Counted from the stretch's first letter, positions 33,231 to 44,715 are shown. The stretch: DNA of 64,000 bases from Salvelinus alpinus (GCF_045679555.1 NC_092092.1:12214690-12278689); one strand, 5' to 3'. Made by a program: numbers and translations. The notes: generated by a model from the letters alone, not told the origin.

Positions 33231-34716
33231 TGAACTCAGCAAAAAAAGAAACGTCCTCACTGTCAACTGCGTTTATTTTCAGCAAAATGAACGTGTAAAT
33301 ATTTGTATGAACATAAGATTCAACAACTGAGACATAAACTGAACAAGTTCCACAGACATGTGACGAACAGAAATGGAATAATGTGTCCCTGAACAAAGGG
33401 GGGTGTGGGTCAAAATCAAAAGTAACAGTCAGTATCTGGTGTGGCCACTAGCTGCATTAAGTACTGCAGTGCATCTCCTCCTCATGGACTGCATCAGATT
33501 TGCCAGTTCTTGCTGGGAGATGTTACCCCACTCTTCCACCAAGGCACCTGAAAGTTCCCGGACATTTCCAGGGGGAATGGCCCTAGCCCTCACCCTCTGT
33601 TCCAACAGGTCCCAGACGTGCTCAATGGGATTGAGATCCGGGCTTTTCGCTGGCCATGGCAGAACACTGACATTCCTGTATTGCAGGAAATCACGCACAG
33701 AATGAGCAGTATGGCTGGTGGCATTGTCATGCTGGAAGGTCATGTCAGGATGAGCCTGCAGGAAGGGTACCACATGAGGGAGGAGGATGTCTTCCCTGTA
33801 ACGCACAGCGTTGAGATTGCCTGCAATGACAACAAGCTCAGACCGATGATGCTGTGACACACCGCCCCAGATCATGACGGACCCTCCACCTCCAAATCGA
33901 TCCTGCTCCAGAGTACAGGCCTCGGTGTAACACTCATTCCTTTGATGATAAACGCAAATCCGACCATCAACCCTGGTGAGACAAAACCGCGACTCGTCAG
34001 TGAAGAGCACTTTTTTCCAGTCCTGTCTGGTCCAGCAACGGTGGGTTTGTGCCCATGGGCGACGTTGTTGCCGGTGATGTCTGGTGAGGACCTGCCTTAC
34101 AACAGGCCTACAAGCCCTCAGTCCAGCCTCTCTCAGCCTATTGCAGACAGTATGAACACTGATGGAGGGATTGTACGTTCCTGGTGTAATTCGGGCAGTT
34201 GTTGTTGCCATCCTGTACCTGTCCTGCAGGTGTGATGTCCGAATGTATCGATCCTGTGCAGGTGTTGTTACATGTGGTCTGCCACTGCGAGAATGATCAG
34301 CTGTCCGTCCTGTCTCCCTGTAGCGCTGTCTTAGGTGTCTCACAGTATGGACATTGCAATTTATTGCCCTGGCCACATCTGCAGTCCTCATGCCTCCTTG
34401 CAGCATGCCTAAGGCATGTTCAGGCAGATGAGCAGGGACCCTGGGCATCTTTCTTTTGTTTTTTCAGTCAGTAGAGTCAGTAGTTCGTGTCCTAAGTTTT
34501 CATAACTGTGACCTTAATAGCCGTCTGTAAGCTGTTAGTGTCTTAACGACCGTTCCACAGGTGCATGTTTATTAATTGTTTATGGTTCATCGAGCAAGCA
34601 TGGGAAACATTGTTTAACCCTTTACAATGAAGATCTGTGAAGTTATTCTGATTTTTATGAATTATCTTTGAAAGATAGGGTCCTGAAAAAAGGACGTTTC
34701 TGTTTTTGCTGAGTTT
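33231..34716 (-). mobile_element. Full-length Tc1-like element
   Basis: The ends are 'gaactcagcaaaaaaagaaa' on the left and 'tctgtttttgctgagttta' on the right, with TA next to the left end. Length is about 1.49 kb. It carries one uninterrupted transposase gene. It inserted into the hAT-like element at 32888-36033. Confidence 0.9.
33429..34448 (-). CDS. Tc1-like transposase, intact 339-residue frame
   Basis: This is a cut-and-paste transposase that binds the element's ends and inserts at TA dinucleotides. It starts MPRVPAHLPEHALGMLQGGM. The N-terminal paired-like helix-turn-helix region (about residues 1-110) includes MRTADVARAINCNVHTVRHL. The catalytic domain has the DD34E triad: Asp in VLFTDESRF, Asp in FQHDNATSHTA, and Glu in [11 protein letters not shown] with exactly 34 residues between the last two. 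GGGGSVMIWGG is the glycine-rich segment. It ends near ASGHTRY. Length is the family norm (about 340) and no stop or frameshift is seen. It could be active and could mobilise the deleted relative at 10461-11434. Activity cannot be judged from sequence alone. Confidence 0.93.
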   Translation of the reverse strand: MPRVPAHLPEHALGMLQGGMRTADVARAINCNVHTVRHLRQRYRETGRTADHSRSGRPHVTTPAQDRYIRTSHLQDRYRMATTTARITPGTYNPSISVHTVCNRLREAGLRACRPVVRQVLTRHHRQQRRPWAQTHRCWTRQDWKKVLFTDESRFCLTRVDGRICVYHQRNECYTEACTLEQDRFGGGGSVMIWGGVSQHHRSELVVIAGNLNAVRYREDILLPHVVPFLQAHPDMTFQHDNATSHTAHSVRDFLQYRNVSVLPWPAKSPDLNPIEHVWDLLEQRVRARAIPPGNVRELSGALVEEWGNISQQELANLMQSMRRRCTAVLNAASGHTRY

Positions 34717-36244
34717 ATGTAAGCACCTGTTGTCTCAGACATTTCTGACTGAAAAGTTATTTTACCGAAATCCCTAATTTGTTTAATAAAAACATTCCCT
34801 ATTCCCTCAACCCTTGCTCTTTTTACGTGACACATGTATGCATTGCATGCACATGACCAATAGGGCCTGACCTATAGCTTATAATAATCACTAAAGCAAT
34901 AATAATCAATAATCAATAAAACACCGTAACACATGTGACAGCAAAATGGATGCAGAGGACATGACAAACTGGAAACGGGGGAATGTTTACTGCTTACACA
35001 GCAGGTAAAGGGGAAGTCAGATGTGTGTGGAAAATACCGGAGCTCAAGAAAAATAAGGTATGGAGCAAGCGCTGCATGCATATAATGTGTGCCAAACAGG
35101 TGCTGTTCTATTTCAATATAGGCCTAAGTTAGGGTATTAAGACTAAACAAGATGTACTCTTAGTCCTACAGCTCGATGGTGGTTACACAAGGTTTCTATA
35201 TTACGCCTACTAATGACATGACTTATTATAATGATGATCATCATAATAATAATAATAACAACAACAATAAGAAAATCAAGGAAAAAGGACGGTTATTATA
35301 AATATAATTTTTCGGACAATTTGGAACAGTGTAAACGACACTATATAAATTGTCATAATGCCAGAGAGACTGGTATAACACAAAAGAAGTCTAAAGCCTA
35401 TTACAGCATAGCAAAGATTAGTTTTCGTGAAATTGTTGTGTGAGGCTTCGTGCTCACGGAATCAGTAGGCTGTTAAACTAACACTTATTTCTGTAGTATA
35501 TATATATATATATATATATATGATTTATAAAGCCAGGCACAAGTAAGTTAGGCTATTGATTATTGACCCAATTAAGTTGGTTTCTTCTCTCACTTTTCTT
35601 AGACAATTAAGGCAAGTGCTGTTGTCTCGTCTCCTAACTCTGCTGCTGCCTCCGCTGCATTGTTCTCAACACCAATACGCTGGTTAACTTTGCTATTATG
35701 CGCATAGCTACATGGTCTAGGAAAAGGCACCAATTCAACAGCGTGGGAGAAAGCGCGTTTGTTATAATATCATTTGTATTAGTGTTGCACCATTGTTTTT
35801 ACATAATGTAACCATATACAATTTCAGTAGCACAAGTCTTCGAGTGATGGACTGTGCCATCCCAACGGCATCCACAATGGATCAGTCCACTCAGACAGGC
35901 GGGAATCTTGTACACCATGAATATTTTATATTTATTATTATTATTTAGCTTGCTACGGTTCGACTAAATGCATTTCAGGTTGACCAACAGCCGACCAAAC
36001 AATTGACCAGTCGACTAAATGTGGTCAGCCCTACTATCTAACTAGATTGGGCTATTGCCACTGCAGTACTAGGCCTAAATCACGAATCACTGCACAGAAG
36101 GTCTTGGCAAGATTGTTGGAATCTGTATAATTATTATTTGATATTTTATTGAACATTTTATTTAATCTGTATAATTATACAGATTGTATAATTATTATTT
36201 TATATTTTATTATTATTATTATTATTTATTTTTTTAAGTCATAA

Positions 36245-36421
36245 ATTATTTGGCAAGTCAGTTAAGAACACATTCTTAATTACAATGACGGCCTAGGAAC
36301 AGTGGGTTAACTGCCTTGTTCAGGGGCAGAACATACTTTTACCTTGTCAGCTCGGGGATTCGATCTAGCAACCTTTCGGTTACTGGCACAACGCTCTGAC
36401 CACTAGGCTACCTGCCGCCCC
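36245..36421 (-). mobile_element. HpaI-type SINE
   Basis: Reverse orientation. The tail complement 'ggcaagtcagttaagaacac' is at the left, 'gggttaactgccttg' in the middle, and the head complement 'ccactaggctacctgccgcc' at the right. The sequence before it (36042-36244) is AT-rich and simple. Confidence 0.88.
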
Positions 36422-36423
36422 AG

Positions 36424-36602
36424 GCAGGCAAGTCACTTAAGAACAAATTCTTATTTACAATGACGGCCAAACCCAGACGATGCTGGGCCAATTGTGCGCT
36501 GCCTTATGGGACTCCCAATCACGGCCGGATTCTAACCAGGGACTGTAGTGACACCTCTTGCACATAGATGCAGTGACTTATACCGATGCACCACTCGGGA
36601 GC
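36424..36602 (-). mobile_element. Second-type tRNA-derived SINE
   Basis: Reverse orientation, directly next to the previous SINE. It has the tail complement 'ggcaagtcacttaagaacaa', 'gggccaattgtgcgctgcc' and the head complement 'gatgcaccactcggga'. It is the same type as 5367-5585. Confidence 0.8.
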
Positions 36603-36604
36603 AC

Positions 36605-37085
36605 TTCAACTTATTGCCAGCAGCATACCACCCTGCATCCCACTGCTGGCTTGCTTCTGAAGCTAAGCAGGGTTGGTCCTGGTCAGTCCCTGGATGGGAA
36701 ACCAAATGCTGCTTGAAGTGGTGTTGGAGGGCCAGTAAGAGGCACCCTTTGGTCTAAACAAATATCCCAATGCCCCAGGGCAGTGATTGGGGACATTGCC
36801 CTGTGTAGGGTGCCGTCTTTCGGATGGGACGTTAAACGGGTGTCCTGACTCTCTGTGGTCACTAAAGATCCCATGGCACTTATCGTAAGAGTAGGGGTGT
36901 TAACCCTGGTGTCCAGGCTTAATTCTCAATCTGGTCTTCATACTGTATCATCATGGCCACCTAATCATCCCCAGCTTCTAATTGGCTCATTCATCCCCCT
37001 CCTCTCCCCTGTAACTATTCCCCAGGTTGTTGATGTAAATGAGAATGTATTTTCAGTCAACTTAAAATAAGAGTTAAATAAAAAG
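36605..37085 (+). mobile_element. 5S rRNA-derived SINE (SINE3 type)
   Basis: The head is 5S rRNA-like: 'cataccaccctgc', then 'gaagctaagcagggttgg' and 'ggatgggaaac', which are the internal promoter blocks of 5S genes. The body has 'gggtgccgtctttcggatgg'. The tail 'gagaatgtattttcagtcaa' plus 'gagttaaataaa' resembles the LINE tail at 32530-32580. The 5S part has diverged and is not a functional 5S gene. Confidence 0.85.
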
Positions 37086-37185
37086 TACTTGTAACCCCAG
37101 TACCTGTATGCCATCTGGCTCATGTATGTACATGCTTCAGTATACCCTTCACATTTCTCTTCAGATGTGCCGTCATTGCACATAA

Positions 37186-37228
37186 GATTTTGTTCTTAAC
37201 TGACTTGCCTAGTTAAATAAAGGTTATA
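37186..37228 (+). mobile_element. Truncated HpaI-type SINE tail
   Basis: Only the 3' tail 'ttaactgacttgcctagtta' with 'aataaagg' is present, a 5'-truncated copy typical of reverse transcription. Confidence 0.65.
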
Positions 37229-37229
37229 T

Positions 37230-38700
37230 AAAAATGTGCAGCATGACATTTTTTCCCTGTGGCACATCCTCAATGAGATCTCACACCATCTCTGGTGTTA
37301 TTAGAGCCCAATGTCTCTGGTGTTATTAGAGCCCAAGGGGCCGTTTCCACTGGGAGTGACCATAAAAAGCCTATTGTAAGGAGTGTCCTGGTGTCATTTG
37401 ATCTAGGGGATTATTCATGCAGAGACACGACACAGCCATTACTGTCTCCTTCGTCTCTAGTGGAGGAGAACAGAGGAGCTTGAGGCTGCTGCCATTGTGT
37501 GAAGTAACAAAAGCTGTCAAACAGAGGACCTGAGGTTTCATCTGGGAGAGGAACCTTTAGTTTGTGGGGAAATTACGTTACATGTTCCCAACTGTATTTT
37601 TAAGATAGATCTTCTACAGTACTCAACACATGGTCCTTTACACACTATCAGATCACATCATCCAATTTAAAGTGTAGGCTATGGAGTATGGCATCTGCTG
37701 TTGAATACAAGCAACAAATGTTCTAAAAATGTAAATTTACCAATTAATAAGGAAACGGTCAATTAACTATGTAAATGATTACTGTAAATTGTGTTAAGTT
37801 TGACATTTAACTGTACATTGCAGCTGCAGCAAGTGTTCACTTAGTTGGATATGTAGCTACCTCATTATTATGCAAACGTTTAGATACGATGTGTGACTAA
37901 GTATATGACATGGTGGGTTCTGTGGTGGTAATCTGTGGTAATTCAAGGTACAGTTTTATGACCTCTAAAATTCTAACTAGAAACTCTGTCATAGTAGACA
38001 ATGTGGCAGAGGATTTAACTGCTGCTATAACCAGGGATATTAAAATGCGCGCATGATATGCAAAATAATAATAAATCTCACGGCTTTGGGAACAGAAAGT
38101 ACTTTATGTCCTGAAATTGCCCACCCAAAGCCTGATTAATTAAAAAGCTCAAAGTCTGGAAACAGTACTTAAAGTTTGCATCCAAAGTCAATCATCAGAC
38201 AAAGTAGTGGCTGAGGTTTCGCTCAATTAGGATTTGCTGAGAGATTCAAAGGAAGTCGCTCTGTGTTCATTACTCAAAGTTTTTAGCTAGATGCAGGGCT
38301 GTTCAATGTCGGTCCTGGAGGGAAAGAAATGCTTCTAGTTCATCCTCCTCCTTCAATAAAGCCAAAATCGCACAGAGACGCAGTCAACATTTGCATGCGA
38401 GAGTGTCAATTCACATTACACTGCGTAGCGTATACCAACTTTAATTGTCATGAGAATACATAATAAACAGTTGTATTTGTTATGTTCGCTGCGTAGCCCT
38501 TGGGAATTATTGTTGTGTGTTCCTTTTGACTCACTTTATATGTCCTACAGGAGCCACCATACCTGCCTGCGCTAAACAGTTATGTTAGTTTACGAATGTG
38601 AGGAGGGTTGTAGCTAGTACACCCAAGCTGTAAATAAAGAATTTAGCTAGTCTCGTTCGTCTACATAACAGGTATCTTGATATCAGAGTTCTTTGAGTCT
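37230..38700. other. Nothing recognised
   Basis: No exon, RNA gene or transposon end stands out. Near 38297-38340 a short piece ('gggctgttcaatgtcggtcc') resembles the inverse of the repeat at 44418-44715. Confidence 0.35.
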
Positions 38701-39320
38701 CAGCCGTAGCCTACTTACATGCTGACCAGACCGCATGCATGTTGATTTTGTCCCCCCACACCAGACGTGATCAGGACACGCATGTTGATTTTGTCCCCCC
38801 ACACCAGACGTGATCAGGACACGCAGGTTGAAATATCAAAAGAAACTCTGAGCCAACTATATTAATTTGGGGACAGGTCGAAAAGCATTAAACATTTATG
38901 GTAATTTAGCTAGCTAGCTTACTGTTGCTATCTAATTTGTCCTGGGATATAAATATTGAGTTGTTATTTTACCTGAAATGTACAAGGTCCTCTACTCCGA
39001 CAATTAGTCCGCAGATAAAAGGGTAAAAGTTTGTTTTCTAGTGATCTCTCCTCCTTCAGGCTTCTCCTTCTTCTTTGGACTTTATATGGTGGTTGGCAGC
39101 AACCAACTTTAAGTTGCATTACCACTACCGACTGGAGTGTGGACCTCAGTTCATCTTTCAATCACCCATGTGGATATATGCTCCTAAAAACCAATGAGGA
39201 GATGGGAGAGGCGGGACTTGCAGTGCGTCAAGCGTCACAAATAGTACCAAGTTCTATTTTAGCGCCTGGCTATGCAGACGCGCGCAAGCAGTGTGGGTGC
39301 AATGATTGAATAACATGTGT
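38701..39320. repeat. Dispersed repeat with a 43-bp tandem duplication
   Basis: A 43-bp unit starting 'gcatgttgattttgtccccc' is present twice in a row (38737-38822). The following text ('gacaggtcgaaaagcattaa' and onward) resembles a widespread salmonid repeat as I recall. No protein is supported. Confidence 0.4.
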
Positions 39321-39424
39321 AGCATGTTAGGCTGCGTAGCATGTTAGGCTATATGCCTATGATCGAAATCAACACCTGGACTACTGTTCAGTCATGTAGT
39401 CAGGTGCCACAAAGAGGGACTTAA

Positions 39425-39830
39425 CAAATTAACATTTTCCTCCGAACTTGGCAGCACGGCTGGCCCTTAAATGTATACGGAGCGCTAACAATGATATGCA
39501 TGTCAATCTCTCATGGCTCAAAGTGGAGGAGAGATTGGCTTCATCACTGTATGTTTTAGTAAGAAGTGTTGACAAGCTGAATGCACCGAAGTGTCTGTTT
39601 TCACAGCTCGGACACCCGTGCATACCTCACAACACATGCCACTAGAGGTCTCTTCAGTCCCCAAGTCCAGAACAGACTATGGGAGGCACACAGTACTACA
39701 TAGAGCCATGGCTACATGGAACTCTATTCCACATCAAGTAACTGATGCAAACAGTAGAATCAGATTGAAAACAAATGAAGATAAAAAATACACCTTATGG
39801 AACAGCGTGGACTGTGAAGAGACACACAAC
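39425..39830 (+). mobile_element. LINE reverse-transcriptase C-terminal fragment
   Basis: Broken frames read FSQLGHPCIPHNTCH, then SVPKSRTDYGRHTVLHRAMA and TWNSIPHQVTDANSRIRLKT, the usual C-terminal pattern of L2/Rex-like LINEs. It is truncated on both sides and frameshifted. Confidence 0.6.
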
Positions 39831-41092
39831 CAGGTACAAACACACATATATACGGGCGCTAACATACGCACTCTACACATACGTACATGGTTGTATGGTA
39901 TTGTTGTGGATATGTAGTGTTGTATCTTTTGTTTTGAGTGTAATGTAAGTATCTTGGTGTGTTTGGACACCAGGGGCCTGTTGCACAAAACTAGGATAAG
40001 GGATTAAGCCAGGATATCTTGGTGATCCTGGCTCAATTGATCCGTAATCCGGTTGCACTAAAGATGGATAGGGGGCAGGAGGATATGTTATGGTATAAAT
40101 TACCATGGAGATTTATTCTGTGGAGCTAGCCTGCTCCAGACCAGGCTAAATTCCAGGATCTATTTAATCTCATCCCTAATGTCAGTCAGCAGTCACCACA
40201 AATGGAAACCAATAGTTATTTCACTGCTCACTATACATTGTTATCACATATAACTAGACCCACTGTTATTATTTAAACGTTTGTGATCATTAATTTCAAT
40301 GATTTTGGATAAAAAATGATTTTTAGATGATGTTGCTATCATTAGATAATTTACAGTTTCCCATAGACTATAAGGCTATATATAAAATGATAGAATATTA
40401 GGGCCACAGAGGGGAAAAAAACACAAGTCATAATATTGTAACCAGTTGTTTTAAAGGAGGACAGTTGTTAAAATGACAGATGTGGGGCATTTCGTGAAAT
40501 TGTACTTCAGTATGGTTTCATAAACAAAGACATGCTGATGTGCCAGAATATTAAGTATCACATTGTCATAAGTATCAAAACAATATGTAGCTTTTCTGCA
40601 GAAAGAACCAGCCTCATAAATTTATGACTTTATCCTTTTTCTTCAGTGTGGCCCTAGTACTCTGTCATATAAACAAATACACATTCCATATGAATATAAA
40701 AACACAATGTGTAACATTATGTTCCTTTATTGAATAAGGACAAAACAAAGCAGGTAAACCATCAGCTCCTTTCGAAACTGAAGTCACAGTGACTCTACAA
40801 GATGGAAAGCACAGAATCCAAGCATATTATACAAAATGATACATACACATTCAAAGGTCTGTATATAACACACCCTGCATGTCTGCACACTAAAATAAAT
40901 GCAGGACAAATCCATACACATCAACAGAACAGACAAATGAATGGATGCAGTAGCCTCCCTGCAGCCTTGTATTACACACAGTATACCGCACAAACATCAT
41001 AAGAGGCCAAATTCGTCAAAAAACGAACCCAAAAAAACCCAAATTCCTCTGCCACCGCAGGACATATTTAACCAAAATTGAAAGCACACATA

Positions 41093-42383
41093 CTAACTAA
41101 AATAATTCAACACATATTGGTCCCTCAGCAGCCGACCACTGTCGTCATCAGGGAAGATTGCCGGATTGTCCCAGTCCATGGCTGGTGGCACTCTGGGGGC
41201 CCTCTCCTTCCTCAGGCAGGCCACATTGTGGAGGACAGCACAAGCCACAGTAATATCACATGCCCTAACAGGGCTGACCCTTAATTTGTGAAGGCAGTGA
41301 AAGCGTGCCTTCAGGAGGCCAAAGGTCATTTCAACTCTGGCCCTGGTCCTGGCATGGGCATGGTTGTAGGCCTGCTGTGCTTCCTGGGGGTCTGTGAAAG
41401 GTGTCAGGAGAAAAGGCTGGCAGCCATACCCCCTGTCTCCCAGCAACACACCAGAGAATTCACCTGTCAACACAAAATCTCATCATTACTACCTCATAAA
41501 CACAGTGATATTCTTGACACAGCCATGATGGTTATAAATAGGGGTTGTGTGGCTTACCTTGTGATAGGCACTGATAGATTTCAGAGGCCCGAAAGATTCT
41601 GGAGTCATGGACTGAGCCAGGCCATTTTGCCACAACATTGCTGATCACACAGTCAGCATTGCAGACCATCTGAAATCATAAGATGAGGAATATTACACCA
41701 ATCAATGCACATCACTGGCAATGCAGAGTGTTCGTCAATGGACAATATCAAAAAGTTATGTTCACCTGAACATTAATGCTGTGAAAGGATTTCCTATTCA
41801 CAAAATCGGCCTCATGGGCACCTGAGGGGGCTTTTATCCTTATGTGTGTGCAGTCCACTGCACCAATGACATTGGGGAAACCTGTCACACAAAGTAATGA
41901 GTATCCTACTATGTGTTAACAGTTGTCCTGTAATTTGTAGATCCTCTTACCTGCAATCCTATAGAACTCCTCTTTGATGTCACAGAGTCTTCTGTGGCCA
42001 GGGAAGGAGATGAAGACATCTGCTAATGCTTTGATAGCCAGACACACACTCCTTATTGTGCGGCAAATTGTGGCCTTGTTCAGCTGTTCTGCATCCCCCA
42101 CTGAGTACAGGAAGGCTCCACTAGCAAAAAAGCGCAAGGCCACACAAACCATTTGCTCCACACTCAGTGCATGGCTCCGTGCAGTGCGGTGCTTAATCCT
42201 GGGACCCAGTAGTCTGCATAGATACCTGATGCCATCTGCAGAAAACCTGTATCTTTCATATAGATGGTCATCAGGGAAGGCCAGTGGGTCCAACCGGTCC
42301 CTGAAGACCCTTTCTCGCCTGAAGGCTCTCCTCAGCACAAGTGCTTCTTCATCCACCACATCTCGCACGAATGGGCATGCCAT
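41093..42383 (-). CDS. Harbinger transposase (HARBI1-like), four exons
   Basis: This is a DDE-superfamily nuclease that excises and inserts the element and needs the Myb-like partner for nuclear import and end binding (known for Harbinger). Exons on the minus strand are 41951-42383, 41766-41881, 41558-41669 and 41093-41463, all with GT-AG introns. Total 1,032 bp in one frame, 343 residues, close to HARBI1 (about 349). It starts [17 protein letters not shown]. Catalytic residues are visible: Asp in IGAVDCTHI (exon 2), Asp in [10 protein letters not shown] (exon 3) and Glu in [14 protein letters not shown] (exon 4), with GDRGYGC between. It ends [10 protein letters not shown]. An in-frame upstream ATG exists at 42440. 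No lesion seen. Confidence 0.88.
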
Positions 42384-42603
42384 TGTCAGAGCAGAAAGGA
42401 ACACACAATTTTGGGCCTTCATATAGGCTAGTGGCCACACCTGGTGCTGGGGGGGTGGGCAAAAGAGGGCGATGCCTTATAACGATGACTTGGTTGTACT
42501 GATTGCTGGGAAAATAAAAAAAACCTTAGAAAGATGCCACCGTCCTGTGTGCTCACAATAAGAGCTCATATGTCATGGCTCACTTGACTTTACGAGAATA
42601 TAC

Positions 42604-44192
42604 CTAATTTTTATTTTGAGCTGTGTCATCTTCTTGGAGCTGGGGGAGGAAAGAAAAATAATGATTAATACATTTGTGTTACAGTTAGCATACAGTGTAC
42701 ATTGAAGGCATATCTCACCTCCCTCTCAAGTTTTTTTATTTCAAGGTCCAGTTTCCTAATTGTCCTCTTTTTTATTTCGGACTCCAGTGCAAGATTTTCC
42801 ATCTTTTTCTTCTTGTACTGAATGTCTATGTCTGCCAGTTCTATTTGGCGCCGGAGGTGGTTGCCATACAACTTTCTGATAGCTTGTGAGCTCTGTGAAC
42901 ACAATACAATTAGCGCAGCTGGAATTTGGCAGGATGTGGTGTCCTTTTATTAATACGCACTATGTTGCCAGGCTGGTTTTCCCACTGTATAGCATCTGGG
43001 TCCTGTAAAAGAAATTCGATTTTTTGATTTTGATGAGGACTCCTCACCATTGTAGAGTAAATAGTACTTTCACAGTCTTAACATGATACCTCATGCCTTC
43101 TGGAATCCAGAGAGATGGTCTCCTCCTCATCATCGTCTCCATCATGTGCTGTTGCTGCTGCACTGGGGCCTTCACCCTATCACATTTAATCGGATTCATA
43201 TTGAAGCTAGTAGACAAGACATGCCAGGCCTACAGTATGCCTTTGATGGAGTACTCACTGGATCAGCATCGTCTGGTGCTTGTGCTGGTGGCTCTAACAG
43301 GAACACAGTGCTGCCAGACACTGCAAGGCAATAGGTAAACCAAAGTCAGACAGTCCAAATTGATTCAATATGAATGTGGTTGTATCCCATGTAGAGATGG
43401 AAGGACATACCTTGAATGAAGCGGGTGGCATCTTGGGAGGAACCTATGCTCGTCTCTTTCCCCCCAGGGATCCCCTCTAAGACGGGCCTGCCTTTATTTA
43501 GCTCCAAGGCCATGTCCTCTGCTGGGGTAAGGTCAGCCTTTGGTGACCCACCACCCGTGCCTTGTCTGTGGGTATTCTTTTTCACTGTTAAAACAGTACA
43601 GACAATGTGTGAGCAGGCACCTTCTGGGTACAATATATGCTTGTGCTTTGTTAAATATTAGTCAGGGACCATACCATTCTGCAGAATGTTCTTGTATTTG
43701 ATTTTGACCTGCTGCCATGTCCGTTTTGGCCCGTTCATGTTTAATCTACACACACACACACACACACACACATTTAATGGAGTCACACTGCAAAAAATTA
43801 CTTGGTATTTTTGTCTTGTTTTCAGTAAAAATATCAAAAAATGTATCATAGCTTTATACAGTGTGATGGAGTTACTTTACACAATTTCACTCATATCTGC
43901 AGTGCATTTCAATTAAAAATTTAACCGTTTCATAATTACAGTACAACTGCATTTTTGGAGATGTGAATTAAATATTTGAATTGTAATTGTGATGTTTCAG
44001 CGGAGCGGTGAGTGTGTAATTGTGCACTACTTACGCATTCAGGCGGTCTGCAATACTTTGCCACGCTTTTTCTCTTTGCTTTATCACTGTGGCGGTGTTG
44101 CTTTTCTTCTTAATTATATCTTTTACCTCCTCGTATGCCTCCATGAGGATTTGTGCTTCCGACGGTGAAAAGTACGCGGCTCTAGTTGCCAT
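42604..44192 (-). CDS. Harbinger Myb/SANT-like DNA-binding protein, eight exons
   Basis: This is the accessory protein of Harbinger elements, related to NAIF1-type proteins. Exons on the minus strand are 44035-44192, 43675-43745, 43411-43584, 43259-43320, 43090-43176, 42961-43002, 42719-42892 and 42604-42639. Phases agree, giving 804 bp or 267 residues. Exons 1-2 hold the trihelix/SANT-like domain (YFSPSEAQILMEAYEEVKD; REKAWQSIADRLNA; KRTWQQVKIKYKNILQN). The middle is acidic and low in complexity (HDGDDDEEET). Exon 7 is a charged coiled coil (ELADIDIQYKKKKMENLALE). It ends LQEDDTAQNKN. The acceptor of exon 2 is preceded by a (GT)n run. Weak splice sites make some boundaries less certain than those of the transposase. 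Confidence 0.82.
43750..43771. repeat. (CA)n microsatellite
   Basis: About eleven CA units, lying at the intron 1 acceptor of the Harbinger Myb-like gene on the minus strand, where it reads (GT)n before TAG. Confidence 0.9.
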
Positions 44193-44417
44193 GGTAAATC
44201 AGTTAATCTGTGATCTGTGGCGGGGTCTATTTGAGTGAGCCGTGAGCGCGCACCTATCCAGGATTGGTTTCACCTGGCTTAATGAATCCGTGTCTGCTCA
44301 TCCTGGCTTGGTCTTTGTGCAACCAATTAAGCCTGGACGCACATGTTTTGGCTTCATTGAGCTCAGCTGAGTCATTTATCCCGGATGTCTTAATTCTACT
44401 TTTGTGCAACAGGCCCC

Positions 44418-44715
44418 TGGGACACCAGCTGAGTGCAATTAACTACCAGGTAGGAACAAAAACTAGTGTTTTGGTCCTCCAGGACCTGAATTGAACAGCC
44501 CTGATAGGCCTAGGTCTCTCTCTCCCCAAACTGTAGTGCCCTCAAACTCAACTTTGGACCGCAAAGCTAGTTCCACAATTTTTTTTTTCTTCTTTTCAAT
44601 TGTTTTAGGGACTGATTTAGACCTGGGACACCAGGTGGGTGCAATTCATTATCAGGTAGAACAGAATACCAGCAGGCTCTGGACCTCTTAGGGTAATAGT
44701 TGAACACCCCTGCTG
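44418..44715. repeat. Two copies of a short dispersed repeat
   Basis: 'tgggacaccagctgagtgca' near 44418 and 'tgggacaccaggtgggtgca' near 44626 begin two related ~90-bp copies, each ending near 'gaacagccct' or 'gaacacccct'. As I recall, this is a common salmonid repeat. Confidence 0.5.

Larger units (their letters stand above)
32888..36033. mobile_element. Non-autonomous hAT-like element
   Basis: The left end 'tagggcggtccccgac' and right end 'gtggtcagcccta' are imperfect inverted repeats. They are flanked by CTATGTAA (32880-32887) and CTATCTAA (36034-36041), an 8-bp target duplication with one mismatch, the length expected for hAT. Subterminal 'gaccaa'/'ttggtc' words occur at both ends, and 'cttttcagtcagaaatg' near 33160 is repeated in inverse near 34745. 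No hAT transposase is visible. A Tc1-like element sits inside. Confidence 0.75.
39973..44417 (-). mobile_element. Complete PIF/Harbinger transposon
   Basis: The termini are perfect inverted repeats, 'ggggcctgttgcacaaaa' at 39973-39990 and its complement at 44400-44417. The element contains the two genes typical of the superfamily, a DDE transposase (41093-42383) and a Myb/SANT-like DNA-binding protein (42604-44192), both on the minus strand with intact reconstructed frames. The 3-bp target duplication is unclear (flanks CCA and TGG, or CAG and CTG if the ends are one base shorter). Non-coding arms are 39991-41092 and 44193-44399. Confidence 0.9.

Noticed and set aside
36605-36740. Functional 5S rRNA gene
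   Set aside because: The 5S-like part is diverged and continues into a SINE body and tail.
41974-42426. 150-codon plus-strand frame
   Set aside because: Antisense of Harbinger transposase exon 1, which has clear family motifs on the minus strand.
39965-44427. 'ggacacca' on both sides of the Harbinger element as a target duplication
   Set aside because: The right copy is not directly next to the terminal repeat, is part of a separate dispersed repeat, and Harbinger duplications are normally 3 bp.
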